This document shows positions 16,211-25,559 of a DNA stretch of 64,000 nt, one piece after another. The DNA comes from Marinibaculum sp040216765 (GTDB lineage Bacteria; Pseudomonadota; Alphaproteobacteria; Ferrovibrionales; Ferrovibrionaceae): NCBI GenBank assembly GCA_040216765.1, contig JAVJON010000048.1:1-64000 (forward strand), given 5' to 3'. Within the stretch, counting starts at the first letter, position 1. Every line of letters begins with the position of its first letter. The notes below the pieces were generated by a model. That model was not told where the DNA came from. It saw only the letters and a list, made by a program, of their open reading frames with translations, and did not search any database. The translations under genes were made by a program, and so were the position numbers.

Positions 16211-19200
16211 TCAGGCGGTCTGGTAGGGCAGCAGCAGGCTGGACATGTCCGTCCCGCCGAAGCCCAGGTCGACCGCACCGGTGCCGATCATCGTCTTGAA
16301 GGTCGCCACCAGCTTGCCGCCGGCAAAGTCCTGGTAGTCCGAACCCGAGACCGATTGCGGGCCGGCAGTGCCGGCATAGGTCTCTCCGCCGGCCAGGTCG
16401 TTGGTCGCGAAATAGGCGAACTCCTCCGTCCGGTCGAAACTGCCATCGCCGTCGAAGTCCATCTGCACCTGCAGCGCCACGCCGTTGCCGGCGCTCTGCC
16501 CGGCATCGAGCATTGCGGCGAAATCGAGGCTGCCGCCGGTATAGCTGGCGTCGATGCCATCCAGGCTGAACACGGCCGTGCCGCCCTCGCCCGCCGGCGC
16601 CAGGGTCTCCGTGGCGTTCACCGCCGGGGCCTCGGACTGCAGATTGCCGTCCTCCGCCAGGTAAAGGGTCCAGGCCTCCGCGTCGCCGGCCCCGGTTCCC
16701 GCCCCGTCGTCCTCGCCGCCGTCCCCGCCGGGCGCCAGGCCGTCGAGCGACAGGGTCAGCCGGGTCCCGGTCGGGTCCAGCACCACATCGCCGGTGCCGA
16801 AGGCATTCCAGACCGTCATCGTCACCGAACCGTCGCTGAAGCTGCCCATCTCGCCCTCGGCGATCAGCAGCGACGAGGTCCCGAAGCTTTCGAAGCCGGG
16901 CAGGTCGTTGGTGGGCAGGACGTCGTACAGCTCGGTCCGGTCGATCGTGCCATTGCCGTCGAAGTCGTAGGTCAGCTGGACCTGCGTGCCATTGCCGGCG
17001 CCCGACCCGGCATCCAGGGCGATGCGGAAGCCGGGCGCGGTGCCGGCCTCGATCGTGCCGTCCAGATTGTCCGCGGTGAAGCTCACGGCGTTCTGCGGAT
17101 TGTGCACGAAATGGCCGCCTGAGGCCGACTGCATCGACACCGGATCGGTGCCCGAGAGCTGCAGTTCGCCGGACGCGGTGACCGTGAAGGCGCCATGGCC
17201 GGCCCCTCCGGTATCCCCGCCGCCCGTATCGCCGCCACCGGTGTCGCCGCCGCCCGTATCCCCGCCGCCGGAATCCCCGCCGCCGGAATCCCCGCCGCCG
17301 CCGCCCGCGCCGAGCGCCAGGTCGAACGGCAGGGTGAGGCTGGAGGCGGCGGGATCGAAGCGCACTTCGCCGGGGCCGAAGGCGTTCCAGATCTCCACCG
17401 TCAGGCTGCCATCGGCAAAATCGCCATAGCCGCCCTGCTGCTGGATCATGCTGGTGGTGGCGAAGCTCTGGAAGCCAGCCACGTCGTCGGTGGGCAGGAC
17501 ATCGAAGCTCTCGATCCGGTCGATCGTGCCATTGCCGTCGAAATCGTAGCTCAGGCGCAGCTGGGTGCCGTTGCCGACCGACTGGCCGGCATCCAGCGCC
17601 AGCGCGAAGCCGCTTGCGCCGCTGCCGTCATAGGCGCCGTTCAGCCCGTCCAGGGTCACCGCCACCGCGCCGGCCGGCGCGTTGACGCTGTAGCCCTGGG
17701 CTGCCGCCACGGTCACCGGCTCTGCCGCCGCGAACTGCAGGTTGCCGCCCCCCGTCAGGGTCAGCGCGAGATCGCCGCCCCCCGTGCCGCCGCCGCCGGT
17801 ATCGCCGCCGCCTGTGTCACCGCCGCCTGTGTCACCGCCGCCCGTGTCACCGCCGCCCGTGCTGCCGCCCGTGCCGGACCCTGCCTCCAGGGCAAAGGGC
17901 AGGGTGATCGACGAGGCCGCGGGGTCGAAACTGATGCCGCCGGGGCCGAAGGCGTTCCAGATCTCCACGGTCACCTTGCCGCCCGCGAAATCGGCGAAGG
18001 CGCCCTGCGCCTGGATCAGGCTGGTTGTGCCGAAGCTCTGGAACCCCGCGACATCGTCGGTCGGCAGGATGTCGAAACTCTCGATCCGGTCGACCGTGCC
18101 GTCGCCGTCGAAGTCGTAGGAGATCCGCATCTGGGTGCCGTTGCCGGCCATGCCGCCGGCGTCCAGTGCCAGGGAGAAGCTGCTTGCGCCGCTGCCGTCA
18201 TAGGCGCCGTTCAGCCCCTCCAGGGTGAAGCTGAGGGCATTGGTCGGCGCGTTCACCGTATAGCCCTGGGCGTCGGACACCGCGACCGGGTCGGCATTGC
18301 CGAACAGCAGCCTGCCATCCGCGCCGACCGCCAGGCCGAGGCCGTCATGGCCGGTATCGCCACCGCCGGTGTCGCCGCCGCCCGTGTCGCCACCGCCCGT
18401 GTCGCCGCCGCCCGTGTCGCCACCGCTGCCCGCAAGGGCATAATCATAGACCTGCAGGGTGCCGTCGCCGTCCAGCAGCGACATGCTGCGGGCCTGCAGC
18501 TGCAGCACCGTGCCGTCGGAGAAGGTCACGGTCCGCGCCTCGCTGCCGGCATTGTAGGCGATGTAGGAGATCGCGCCGTCCTTCTCGAAGGCCGCCGCAA
18601 AGGGCGTGTCCGCGCGCAGGTCCGGGCGCAGGGTGCCGATTTCGGCCAGGGTCTGCAGCCAGTGCAGGGTATGGGCCGCCGAGCCGCCATTCTCGATGCC
18701 GGTCTCGCCGGCGGTCTGGGTGGCGTTGGGGTCGGCCTGGAACCGTGCAAGGGCCGTTTCCGGATCGGCCAGGGCCAGGTACTGCCAGACCAGGTTCTTC
18801 CAGACGACCGGGTCGCCGCCGCGCGCCGCCTCGATGGCGGCCACATTGGCCAGGATCTCTTCCGGGTTCTCCGCCAGGAACAGGCCGCCGCCGGTGGCCG
18901 GCAGGAAGTTGATGCCGAAGATCTTCTCCGGGTCCGCCGAGAACCAGGTCGAATGGGCGCCGCCATCGGACCAGACCATGCCGACCGCGCCATAGTCGAA
19001 GCCCGCCGGAAACACCTCGCCGTCGACGTCGAACCAGTATTGCTGCACCGCCTCGGTTTCCACGGTGTGCAGGTACAGGCCCAGGTCGGTCAGCTCGTCC
19101 TGCCCGGTGGCCGCACCCCAGCGCGCCACCGCGCTGGAGAAGTTCAGCGATTCCGACGAGGATTCCTGGTTGTTGCCCGACGGGAAGGCGCCATGCCCGG

Positions 19201-21310
19201 ACGCCCAGCCATGGCCCGCGTAATTGTCGAAGCTGCGCAGGTAGGGATAGTCCTCGTTGGCGCGGTCCCAGTTGGCTGCGTCGGCGACCAGCTCGTTGAC
19301 GATCTCCCGGTTGTTGCCGGCAGCCGCCCAGTCGGGGTCGAACTCGGCAAGCGTGGCCGCGGCATCGACGAAATAGCCATAGTGGAAATGGTGGTCGTTG
19401 ACCTGTGTCTCGGTGTGGAAGCTCGCCGGGTAGCCCTGCAGCGTGTCCCATTCCTCGTTGTAGTAGAACAGCTTCGCCGTGCCGTCGGTGGCGTCGAACC
19501 AGTCGTTCAGCTCGGTGCGCATGGTGTCCAGGAACACGTCGCGGCTGTCGGTATCGCCGAGCTGGTTGGCGATCTGCGCGAGGTTGCCCAGCCGCGCGAG
19601 CTCCTTGCCGACCGTGTAGGTGTCCTCGTAGGGAACCGGATTGGCCAGGACATTTGTCGCTTCGGCACCGAGCATCGCACGCAGCACCGTGGCCTGCGCC
19701 GAATCCCCGGCGAAGGGCAGGGCCGGCAGGATCGGGTTGGTGTCCATCACGGTGGTGAAGCTGTCGCCGGCCAGCACCTTCATCTCGCCGCGGGCGGAGT
19801 TGTAGGCGAAGTCCGACAGGGCCGCGTCGGAGTTGATGTACTGGTGGCGATAGAGCGACAGCAGCGGGGTGTCGGCAAGATCGCCGCCCTGCTCCATCAG
19901 CTGGGTGGCGACCTCGAAATGGGTCTCCACCTTGCCGGTCGCCTGGTTGACATCGTAGGTGACCGTGCTGTCGGTCACGAAGGCATAGGCGTGCTTCTGG
20001 AACGCCATCAGGGTGTCGACGGAATTGTCCGGCAGCGCCGCGACCGAGAAATAGTCCTTGCCGTCCAGGTCGGAGACGAGGCCCGTCTCGGTGAAGCTCC
20101 AGGTCGAGCCGCTGGGGCCGAAGATGCCGTAATGGGTGCCGTTGACCGTCAGGCCCACCACGCCGTCGGCGGCGAACCACACGGTGCCGGGCCCGTCCCA
20201 GCCGGGCACCGAGGGCGCGGCATCGGCCGTGCTGTCGACCGAGGGCGCCGCACCGGGGGCGGTGGCCAGGGCGCCGCCATCGCCGCCCACCGCCGCACCG
20301 CCCTGCAGGAACAGCCGGCCGCCGTTCGCCGGCGCACCGTCGACGGTCAGGTTGGCGAAGGGCAGGTCCACGAAGGAGTCCGCGCTGTCGGCCTGGACGC
20401 TGAAATGGCCATCGCCGATGGCCCGCCAGAGCTCCACCTTCACCGAGCCGCCGACCATGTCGGCCATGGCGCCGCTCTGCGAGAACAGGCCCTTGTCCTG
20501 GGCATAGGTCTCCCAGCCGTCGACTGCATCCGTGGGGTGGAAGTTGTAGGTCTCCACCCGGTCGAACCGGCCATCGCCATCGAAATCGAAGGAGATGCGG
20601 AACTGGACGCCTTCCGCGACATCGGTGCCGGCGTCGACCGGGACCCGGAACTGCAGGGCCGAGCCGTCGAACTGGCCGTTCAGGCCGTCCAGGGTGTAGG
20701 TCAGCGGCTGCACCGGCGTGCCGACGGCGTCCACCTTCTGCTGGTGCAGGGTGATCTCGGCATCCGCATCGCTGTCGCGGGTGACATAGACGAAAGGCAT
20801 GCCCTGGCCGAACGTCGCCTGCATCGCCCCGCCCCAGTCGGCAGTGGCCGTCCAGTCGCCATGATCGGCGAGCTTCGCCTGCGTCCCGTCCAGCCCCGCC
20901 AGGCCGATGTTCAGGTCGCCGCCCTGGTTCGTCGCCGCGTTGTAGGCATAGCTGTATTCGTACTTCTCCAGCCCCGGGCTGCCGACCACGCGCGCATCGG
21001 CGGTATAGCCGAGGTCCAGCCCGCCGGAGACCGCCTTCATGGAGAGCGGATTGGCGTGCATCACGCCTGCATTGTTTGCCTCGAAGAACGGGAAGTGCAG
21101 CGCCGAGTAGAATTCGTTGGTGGGTATCGGCCCCTGGAAATCGTCGGTCACGTTCGGCGAGATCGGCGCGCCGCCCGCATCGGTCGGGCCGACCTCCCCG
21201 TCCGGAAGGCTGGTTGCGATCGTCGCGGTCCCGAGGTTCTGGATACCCATCGTGCTTGTCCCCCAATCGTCTTTTGCCGCCGGCTTGTCCGGCCGGTCGG
21301 CGTTCTGCAT
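16211..21310 (-). CDS. GH81 endo-beta-1,3-glucanase with repeated Ca-loop domains
   Basis: 1699 residues. The GH81 catalytic part spans about 55-950: PIPTNEFYSALHFPF near 61-75, NPLSMKA near 87, the signature NDHHFHYGYF at 638-647, YAGHGWASGH near 697, and the catalytic glutamate region NNQESSSESLNF at 713-724. It should cleave beta-1,3-glucan (laminarin, callose, fungal walls). A domain with DFDGDG loops occurs five times: once inside the catalytic region (about 200-325) and four times after it (about 986-1142, 1180-1332, 1371-1527, 1545-1697). Three Gly-rich (TGGGD)n linkers separate the first four C-terminal units. There is no clear signal peptide or RTX nonapeptide block. An internal ATG (MGIQNLG, residue 21) is an alternative start. 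Confidence 0.9.
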   Translation of the reverse strand: MQNADRPDKPAAKDDWGTSTMGIQNLGTATIATSLPDGEVGPTDAGGAPISPNVTDDFQGPIPTNEFYSALHFPFFEANNAGVMHANPLSMKAVSGGLDLGYTADARVVGSPGLEKYEYSYAYNAATNQGGDLNIGLAGLDGTQAKLADHGDWTATADWGGAMQATFGQGMPFVYVTRDSDADAEITLHQQKVDAVGTPVQPLTYTLDGLNGQFDGSALQFRVPVDAGTDVAEGVQFRISFDFDGDGRFDRVETYNFHPTDAVDGWETYAQDKGLFSQSGAMADMVGGSVKVELWRAIGDGHFSVQADSADSFVDLPFANLTVDGAPANGGRLFLQGGAAVGGDGGALATAPGAAPSVDSTADAAPSVPGWDGPGTVWFAADGVVGLTVNGTHYGIFGPSGSTWSFTETGLVSDLDGKDYFSVAALPDNSVDTLMAFQKHAYAFVTDSTVTYDVNQATGKVETHFEVATQLMEQGGDLADTPLLSLYRHQYINSDAALSDFAYNSARGEMKVLAGDSFTTVMDTNPILPALPFAGDSAQATVLRAMLGAEATNVLANPVPYEDTYTVGKELARLGNLAQIANQLGDTDSRDVFLDTMRTELNDWFDATDGTAKLFYYNEEWDTLQGYPASFHTETQVNDHHFHYGYFVDAAATLAEFDPDWAAAGNNREIVNELVADAANWDRANEDYPYLRSFDNYAGHGWASGHGAFPSGNNQESSSESLNFSSAVARWGAATGQDELTDLGLYLHTVETEAVQQYWFDVDGEVFPAGFDYGAVGMVWSDGGAHSTWFSADPEKIFGINFLPATGGGLFLAENPEEILANVAAIEAARGGDPVVWKNLVWQYLALADPETALARFQADPNATQTAGETGIENGGSAAHTLHWLQTLAEIGTLRPDLRADTPFAAAFEKDGAISYIAYNAGSEARTVTFSDGTVLQLQARSMSLLDGDGTLQVYDYALAGSGGDTGGGDTGGGDTGGGDTGGGDTGHDGLGLAVGADGRLLFGNADPVAVSDAQGYTVNAPTNALSFTLEGLNGAYDGSGASSFSLALDAGGMAGNGTQMRISYDFDGDGTVDRIESFDILPTDDVAGFQSFGTTSLIQAQGAFADFAGGKVTVEIWNAFGPGGISFDPAASSITLPFALEAGSGTGGSTGGGDTGGGDTGGGDTGGGDTGGGGTGGGDLALTLTGGGNLQFAAAEPVTVAAAQGYSVNAPAGAVAVTLDGLNGAYDGSGASGFALALDAGQSVGNGTQLRLSYDFDGNGTIDRIESFDVLPTDDVAGFQSFATTSMIQQQGGYGDFADGSLTVEIWNAFGPGEVRFDPAASSLTLPFDLALGAGGGGGDSGGGDSGGGDTGGGDTGGGDTGGGDTGGAGHGAFTVTASGELQLSGTDPVSMQSASGGHFVHNPQNAVSFTADNLDGTIEAGTAPGFRIALDAGSGAGNGTQVQLTYDFDGNGTIDRTELYDVLPTNDLPGFESFGTSSLLIAEGEMGSFSDGSVTMTVWNAFGTGDVVLDPTGTRLTLSLDGLAPGGDGGEDDGAGTGAGDAEAWTLYLAEDGNLQSEAPAVNATETLAPAGEGGTAVFSLDGIDASYTGGSLDFAAMLDAGQSAGNGVALQVQMDFDGDGSFDRTEEFAYFATNDLAGGETYAGTAGPQSVSGSDYQDFAGGKLVATFKTMIGTGAVDLGFGGTDMSSLLLPYQTA
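17201..17305 (-). repeat. coding tandem repeat, (TGGGD/SGGGD)n linker 3
   Basis: 15-bp units encode repeated GGGDT or GGGDS, residues about 1336-1370 of the glucanase. They form a flexible Gly-Asp linker between two domains. Unit number may vary between strains by slippage. Confidence 0.85.
17771..17872 (-). repeat. coding tandem repeat, (TGGGD)n linker 2
   Basis: 15-bp units encode TGGGD, residues about 1147-1180 of the glucanase, between the first and second C-terminal domain copies. Confidence 0.85.
18350..18424 (-). repeat. coding tandem repeat, (TGGGD)n linker 1
   Basis: 15-bp units encode TGGGD, residues about 963-987, joining the end of the GH81 catalytic region to the first C-terminal domain copy. 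Confidence 0.85.
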
Positions 21311-21622
21311 TGCCTGCCGCCGGCGATCCCGGCGTCGAAGCGAAGAATGGCCGCCGGAAAGGGAGCAGGTGCGGCGGCATTGTGTTGCCCGCCCGGCACT
21401 TCATGTCCTGATATGTCGGCCGCTGCGGCCCGGGGGCGCGCTGCGGCCGGCACGGCGACCGGTACGATCCCCAGTTGACCTGCCGGCTGTGTCGCCGTCC
21501 GGGCGGAAATGCGGCCATTCCGGGGCGCCTTCGGCCGGCGGCCGCCGGCGCCCCCTTGACGGGACGGCCCGGCGCGCAAAGCCTTGCCGCCGGTGCGTGG
21601 CTTATGGATCGAGGAGAGCGGC
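21311..21622. other. divergent intergenic region, promoters not resolved
   Basis: 312 bp between the glucanase gene (minus) and an SDR gene (plus). It must carry both promoters, but no -35/-10 pair stands out in the GC-rich sequence. No gene is supported. Confidence 0.4.
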
Positions 21623-22384
21623 ATGCGGCTGAAGGGAAAAGTGGCACTGATCACCGGCGCGTCGCGCGGGATCGGCAGGGAGATCGCCCTGCGCTTCGCG
21701 GAGGAGGGCGCGACCGTCGCGGTGAACTATCACAGCAACAAGGCGGAGGCGGACAAGGTGGTGGCGGCCATCGCCAAGGCCGGCGGCCGGGCCGGGGCCT
21801 ATGCCGCGGATTGCAGCAAGGTCGCCGATGCCGGACACCTGGCATCCGCGGTGGCCGACGATTTCGGCGGCGTCGACATCCTGGTCAACAATGCCGGGCT
21901 GTTCCTGCCGATGGCGATCGAGGATACCGCGGAAGGGGACTGGGACCGGCAGGTCGACCTGAACCTGAAGGGGCCGTTCTTCCTGGTGAAGGCCGTGGTG
22001 CCGGGGATGAAGGCGAAGGGCGGCGGCCGCATCGTCAACATCACGTCGATCGCCGGCGAGAACGGCTTCCCCAATGCCTCGGCCTATTGCGCATCGAAAG
22101 GCGGCCTCGCCAACCTGACCCGCGCCCTGGCGACCGAACTGGCGCCGCACCGCATCAACGTCAACGCGATCGCGCCGGGCAATATCAAGACCGACATGAA
22201 TGCCGCGCTGCGCGGCCCGGGGCAGGAAGCCTATGTGCAGATGATCACGGAACGCACGCCGGGCGGCGTGCCGTTCATCGACCCGAAGGACCTGACCGGC
22301 GCGGCCCTGTTCCTGGCCAGCGACGATTGCCGCGCGATGCACGGCGCCACCCTGCTGGTCGACGAGGGCTGGGCGGCCTGGTAG
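21623..22384 (+). CDS. SDR family oxidoreductase (FabG-like)
   Basis: 253 residues, classical SDR. Cofactor motif TGASRGIG at 11-18, NNAG after VDILV, catalytic serine in NITSIAG, and the YCASK tetrad Tyr/Lys. The C-terminal LFLASDDCRAMHGATLLVDEGW resembles 3-oxoacyl-reductase and sugar-dehydrogenase members, so it could be a FabG-type reductase. No fatty-acid genes are nearby, so the name fabG is not justified. GAGGAGAG lies five bases before the chosen ATG. The upstream codons in frame are shadow. Confidence 0.87.
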   Translation: MRLKGKVALITGASRGIGREIALRFAEEGATVAVNYHSNKAEADKVVAAIAKAGGRAGAYAADCSKVADAGHLASAVADDFGGVDILVNNAGLFLPMAIEDTAEGDWDRQVDLNLKGPFFLVKAVVPGMKAKGGGRIVNITSIAGENGFPNASAYCASKGGLANLTRALATELAPHRINVNAIAPGNIKTDMNAALRGPGQEAYVQMITERTPGGVPFIDPKDLTGAALFLASDDCRAMHGATLLVDEGWAAW

Positions 22385-22405
22385 CCGGATCCGGCAAGCG
22401 GCGCA

Positions 22406-22430
22406 GGGCCCGGGGCTCAGGCCCCGGCCC
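22406..22430. terminator. candidate bidirectional terminator hairpin
   Basis: GGGCCCGGGGC, loop TCAG, GCCCCGGCCC: a GC stem with one bulged base, placed exactly between the convergent SDR and cysteine-rich-protein genes. It lacks a strong T tract. Confidence 0.45.
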
Positions 22431-22462
22431 CGGCCCCGGCCCTGCGGCGGCTGGCGGTGACG

Positions 22463-22780
22463 CTATTTCCTGCCCAGGCAGGCGCGGAACGCCGGCGTGC
22501 ATTTCGTCATGGATTTGGTGTCGGTCAGGCACCGCATGTACGGCGCGCTGCAGGCGACCGGCGCGGCAGGCGCCTGGCCGCCGGAACAGGCGGCATAGGT
22601 GCGGGCGCAATAGTCAGGCACCGGCGTCGTCGTCATGCAGCTGGCATACAGGTTCTGGCACTGCATCGCGGTCTGCGCCGCGGCCGCGCCGCTGCCGCCC
22701 CCCAGGGCGGCAACCCCGGATGCGACCACCAGCGCCAGGGCGGCGCAGGCACCGAGCATTGCGTTGCGTGTCTGCCTCAT
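22463..22780 (-). CDS. small secreted cysteine-rich protein, unknown
   Basis: 105 residues, not recognised. A signal peptide (MRQTRNAMLGACAALALVVA) is cut near AAAAQT. The mature part of about 66 residues has eight cysteines in spaced pairs: QC-x6-C, YC-x6-C, AC-x6-C and KC-x6-C. This reads as four repeats of C-x6-C and suggests disulfide pairing in the periplasm or outside the cell. Homologs, if any, would be short alphaproteobacterial hypothetical proteins. It sits 115 bp upstream of the acyl-CoA synthetase end, on the same strand. Confidence 0.72.
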   Translation of the reverse strand: MRQTRNAMLGACAALALVVASGVAALGGGSGAAAAQTAMQCQNLYASCMTTTPVPDYCARTYAACSGGQAPAAPVACSAPYMRCLTDTKSMTKCTPAFRACLGRK

Positions 22781-22895
22781 CGAAGAGCCCCCTTCTGCCT
22801 GATCGTGCCGTCGTGCGGCCCCGGCATCATGCGCAGTGGCCCGGACCGGTGCAAGATCGGCAGGCAGGGCATCCTGCCGGGTTCGACCGCCGGCT

Positions 22896-24614
22896 TCAGC
22901 CGCCGGCTTCGGGCACCGGCAGCGCGCGGGCCTGTTCGCGCAGGACGAACTTCTGGATCTTGCCGGTCGCCGTGGTGGGCATCGCGCCGAACACCACCCA
23001 GCGCGGCACCTTGTAGCCCGCCAGGTTGGCGCGGCAATGGGCGATGATCTCCGCCTCGCTGACCTCCGCGCCCGGCTTCAGCTGCACGAAGGCGCAGGGC
23101 GATTCGCCCCAGCGCGGATGCGGCCGGGCCACGGCCGCCGCCAGTTGCACGGCCGGATGCCGGTATAGCGCGATCTCGATCTCGACGCTGGAGATGTTCT
23201 CCCCGCCGGAAATGATGATGTCCTTCGCCCGGTCCTTGATCTCGACATAGCCGTCGGGGTGCTGCACGGCCAGGTCGCCGGTATGCATCCAGCCGCCGCG
23301 AAACGCCTCCGCAGTTGCCGCCGGATCCTTGTAGTAGCCCAGCATCACGGTGTTGCCGCGGACCATGATCTCGCCCATCTCGGTGCCGTCCGGGGCCACC
23401 GGCGCCATGCTCTGCGGATCGGCGACCATCTGCCCCGCGACGCTCGGATAGGCCACGCCCTGCCGCGCCAGCAGCCCGGCGCGCTGCTCCAGCGGCAGGG
23501 CCGCCCATGCGTCCTGCGGCTCGCAGAACGTGGACGGCCCCTGCAGTTCGGTCATGCCGTAGATGTGGGTGACCCGGAAGCCCAGCTCCTCCATCGCGCG
23601 GATCACGTTCGCCGGCGGCGGCGACCCGCCGGTCTGGATGTCGACGACCTGCGGAAAGGCGCGGCGCTGTCCGGCAGGCGCCGAGACCAGCATCGACAGG
23701 ACGGTCGGTGCGCCGCACATGTGGGTCACGCCATGATCGGCGATCAGGGGGAAGATCCGCGCCGGATCGACGCGCCGCAGGCAGACATGGGTCCCCGCCA
23801 TCGCGGTCACCGACCAGGGAAAGCACCAGCCGTTGCAATGGAACATCGGCAGGGTCCAGAGGTAGACCGGCGCCGGCGGCAGCGGCCAGCCCATGATGTT
23901 GCCGACGGATTCCAGGTAGGTGCCGCGGTGGTGGTAGACGACGCCCTTCGGGTTGCCGGTGGTGCCCGAGGTGTAGTTGAGCGCGATGGCGCCGGTCTCG
24001 TCCGCCGGCGGCATCCAGGGAAAGGCGGGATCGCCTTCGGCCAGCAGCGCCTCGTAGTCCAGGTCGCCGCTCTCCGGCCGGCCCAGGCGCGGCCCGTCGC
24101 CGTCATAGAGCGCATCCTCCACGTCGACGACCAGCGGCCGGTGCGCCGCCATCTCCAGCGCCGGCCCGACCTGGGCGGCATATTCCCGGTCGGTGAGCAG
24201 CACCTTTGCCCCGGCATGATCCAGGATATAGGCGATGGTGCGCGCATCCAGCCGGGTGTTGATGGCGTTCAGCACCGCGCCAGCCATCGGCACGCCGTAA
24301 TGCGCCTCCACCATCGCCGGCACGTTCGGCAGCATGGCCGAGACCGCATCGCCCGCCCCGATGCCGCGAGCCGCCAGGGCGCTGGCCAGCCTGCGGCAGC
24401 GGGCATCCAGCTCCCGGTAGCTGCGGCGCAGGTCGCCATGGATCACGGCGATCCGGTCCGGATGCACCGCGGCCGCCCGCGGCAGGAAGGCCAGCGGGGT
24501 CAGCGCCGCGAAATTGGCCGCCTGCGGCCGCAGGTCCGGCGCGAACCGCCGGCCGCCTTCCCGATCCGTCGCGCCGACCCCGCCGCGGTCGGTGCCCTGC
24601 CCCGTTGCCGACAT
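22896..24614 (-). CDS. AMP-binding acyl-CoA synthetase
   Basis: 572 residues of the ANL superfamily, which activates a carboxylic acid to acyl-AMP and then acyl-CoA. P-loop YTSGTTGNPKG at 214-224, YGMTEL in the middle, the hinge GWMHTGDLA, and the catalytic lysine at about 552 in TATGKIQK. The overall sequence is closest in feel to medium-chain or methylmercaptopropionate-type ligases (DmdB/FadD branch), but substrate calls in this family are unreliable. GGGGAGGCAGG precedes the ATG. The first 35 residues are poorly conserved, so a later start is possible. Confidence 0.88.
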   Translation of the reverse strand: MSATGQGTDRGGVGATDREGGRRFAPDLRPQAANFAALTPLAFLPRAAAVHPDRIAVIHGDLRRSYRELDARCRRLASALAARGIGAGDAVSAMLPNVPAMVEAHYGVPMAGAVLNAINTRLDARTIAYILDHAGAKVLLTDREYAAQVGPALEMAAHRPLVVDVEDALYDGDGPRLGRPESGDLDYEALLAEGDPAFPWMPPADETGAIALNYTSGTTGNPKGVVYHHRGTYLESVGNIMGWPLPPAPVYLWTLPMFHCNGWCFPWSVTAMAGTHVCLRRVDPARIFPLIADHGVTHMCGAPTVLSMLVSAPAGQRRAFPQVVDIQTGGSPPPANVIRAMEELGFRVTHIYGMTELQGPSTFCEPQDAWAALPLEQRAGLLARQGVAYPSVAGQMVADPQSMAPVAPDGTEMGEIMVRGNTVMLGYYKDPAATAEAFRGGWMHTGDLAVQHPDGYVEIKDRAKDIIISGGENISSVEIEIALYRHPAVQLAAAVARPHPRWGESPCAFVQLKPGAEVSEAEIIAHCRANLAGYKVPRWVVFGAMPTTATGKIQKFVLREQARALPVPEAGG

Positions 24615-24728
24615 GATCCTGCCTCCCCGGCTTTCGCCCCTGTGCGGGCTGTTTCACCGGACAATACTGATACCGGCGCCGTCTTTGCTAGCATGCCCGC
24701 GGCGCCTGCCGGCGCGAAGGAGCCAGAG

Positions 24729-25520
24729 ATGCTGCCGCTCGTCGACATTTTCCTGCTCTGCCTGATCCCCGCCGCCGCGCTGCTGGCAGGCGGCGGCCTG
24801 GCCTTCGCCTGGCGCCCCGGCGCACAGACCCGCAGCGGCATCCAGCACTTCACCGCAGGCGTGGTGATCGCCGCGGTGGCGGCGGAGCTGGTGCCCGCGC
24901 TGCACGTGACGACCGCGCCGCTGCCGATGGCGCTGGGCTTCCTGGTGGGCATCGGCGCGATGCTCGCCGTGCGCCGCTTCGCCGGGGAGGAACATGGCAG
25001 CGGCGAGGAACATGACACCGGGGCCGACGGCCCGGCCCATGACGATGCCGCGGCAGACCATGCCCCGGGCACCGGCGCGCTGCTGCGCAGCGCCCTGGTC
25101 ATCGCGGTTGCGGTGGACCTCGCGGTGGACGGGCTGATCGCCGGACTGACCCTGGCCGGCAGCCTGCAGGGCGGCCTGGTGATCGTCGGCGCCCTGAGCC
25201 TGGAGGTCCTGTTCCTGGGCCTGGCGCTGCTCGTCTCGCTGCGCCGGAAGGGCCTGGCGACCCTGCCCACCCTTGCCCTGCTGGCGGCCCTGGCGGCGCT
25301 GCTGCCGCTGGGCGGCGTCATCGGGCCGGTGATCCTGCGGGCCCTGCCGCCGGAGGCCGGGATCGGCGTGATGGCCTTCGCCACCGCCGCCCTGCTCTAC
25401 CTGGTGTTCGAGGAGCTGCTGGCCGAGGCGCATGGAAGCGCCGAGGACAGCAGCCTGACCACGGCGCTGCTGTTCCTCGGCTTCCTCATGGTGCTGCTGA
25501 TCAAGGCCTTCCTGGAATAG
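24729..25520 (+). CDS. ZIP family metal transporter
   Basis: 263-residue membrane protein with eight hydrophobic segments. A His/Asp/Glu-rich cytoplasmic loop (GEEHGSGEEHDTGADGPAHDD region, about residues 88-115) is typical of the variable metal-binding loop of ZIP carriers. Transmembrane segments carry VAVDLAVDGLIAG and LSLEVLFLGLALL, matching the metal-coordinating positions of helices four and five, although the usual HN pair is replaced by VD. It should import or export zinc or another divalent metal. GGAG lies seven bases upstream of the ATG. Confidence 0.75.
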   Translation: MLPLVDIFLLCLIPAAALLAGGGLAFAWRPGAQTRSGIQHFTAGVVIAAVAAELVPALHVTTAPLPMALGFLVGIGAMLAVRRFAGEEHGSGEEHDTGADGPAHDDAAADHAPGTGALLRSALVIAVAVDLAVDGLIAGLTLAGSLQGGLVIVGALSLEVLFLGLALLVSLRRKGLATLPTLALLAALAALLPLGGVIGPVILRALPPEAGIGVMAFATAALLYLVFEELLAEAHGSAEDSSLTTALLFLGFLMVLLIKAFLE

Positions 25521-25559
25521 GCCTCAGACCTGTCAGGTGCTGACCTATCAGGTGCTCGC

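Noticed and set aside
17201..18424. CRISPR-like spaced repeats
   Set aside because: The repeats are in-frame 15-bp coding units of Gly-Asp linkers without spacers.
17195..21478. 1427-residue plus-strand frame opposite the glucanase
   Set aside because: Antisense shadow of the GH81 gene; no motif and repeats mirrored from the linkers.
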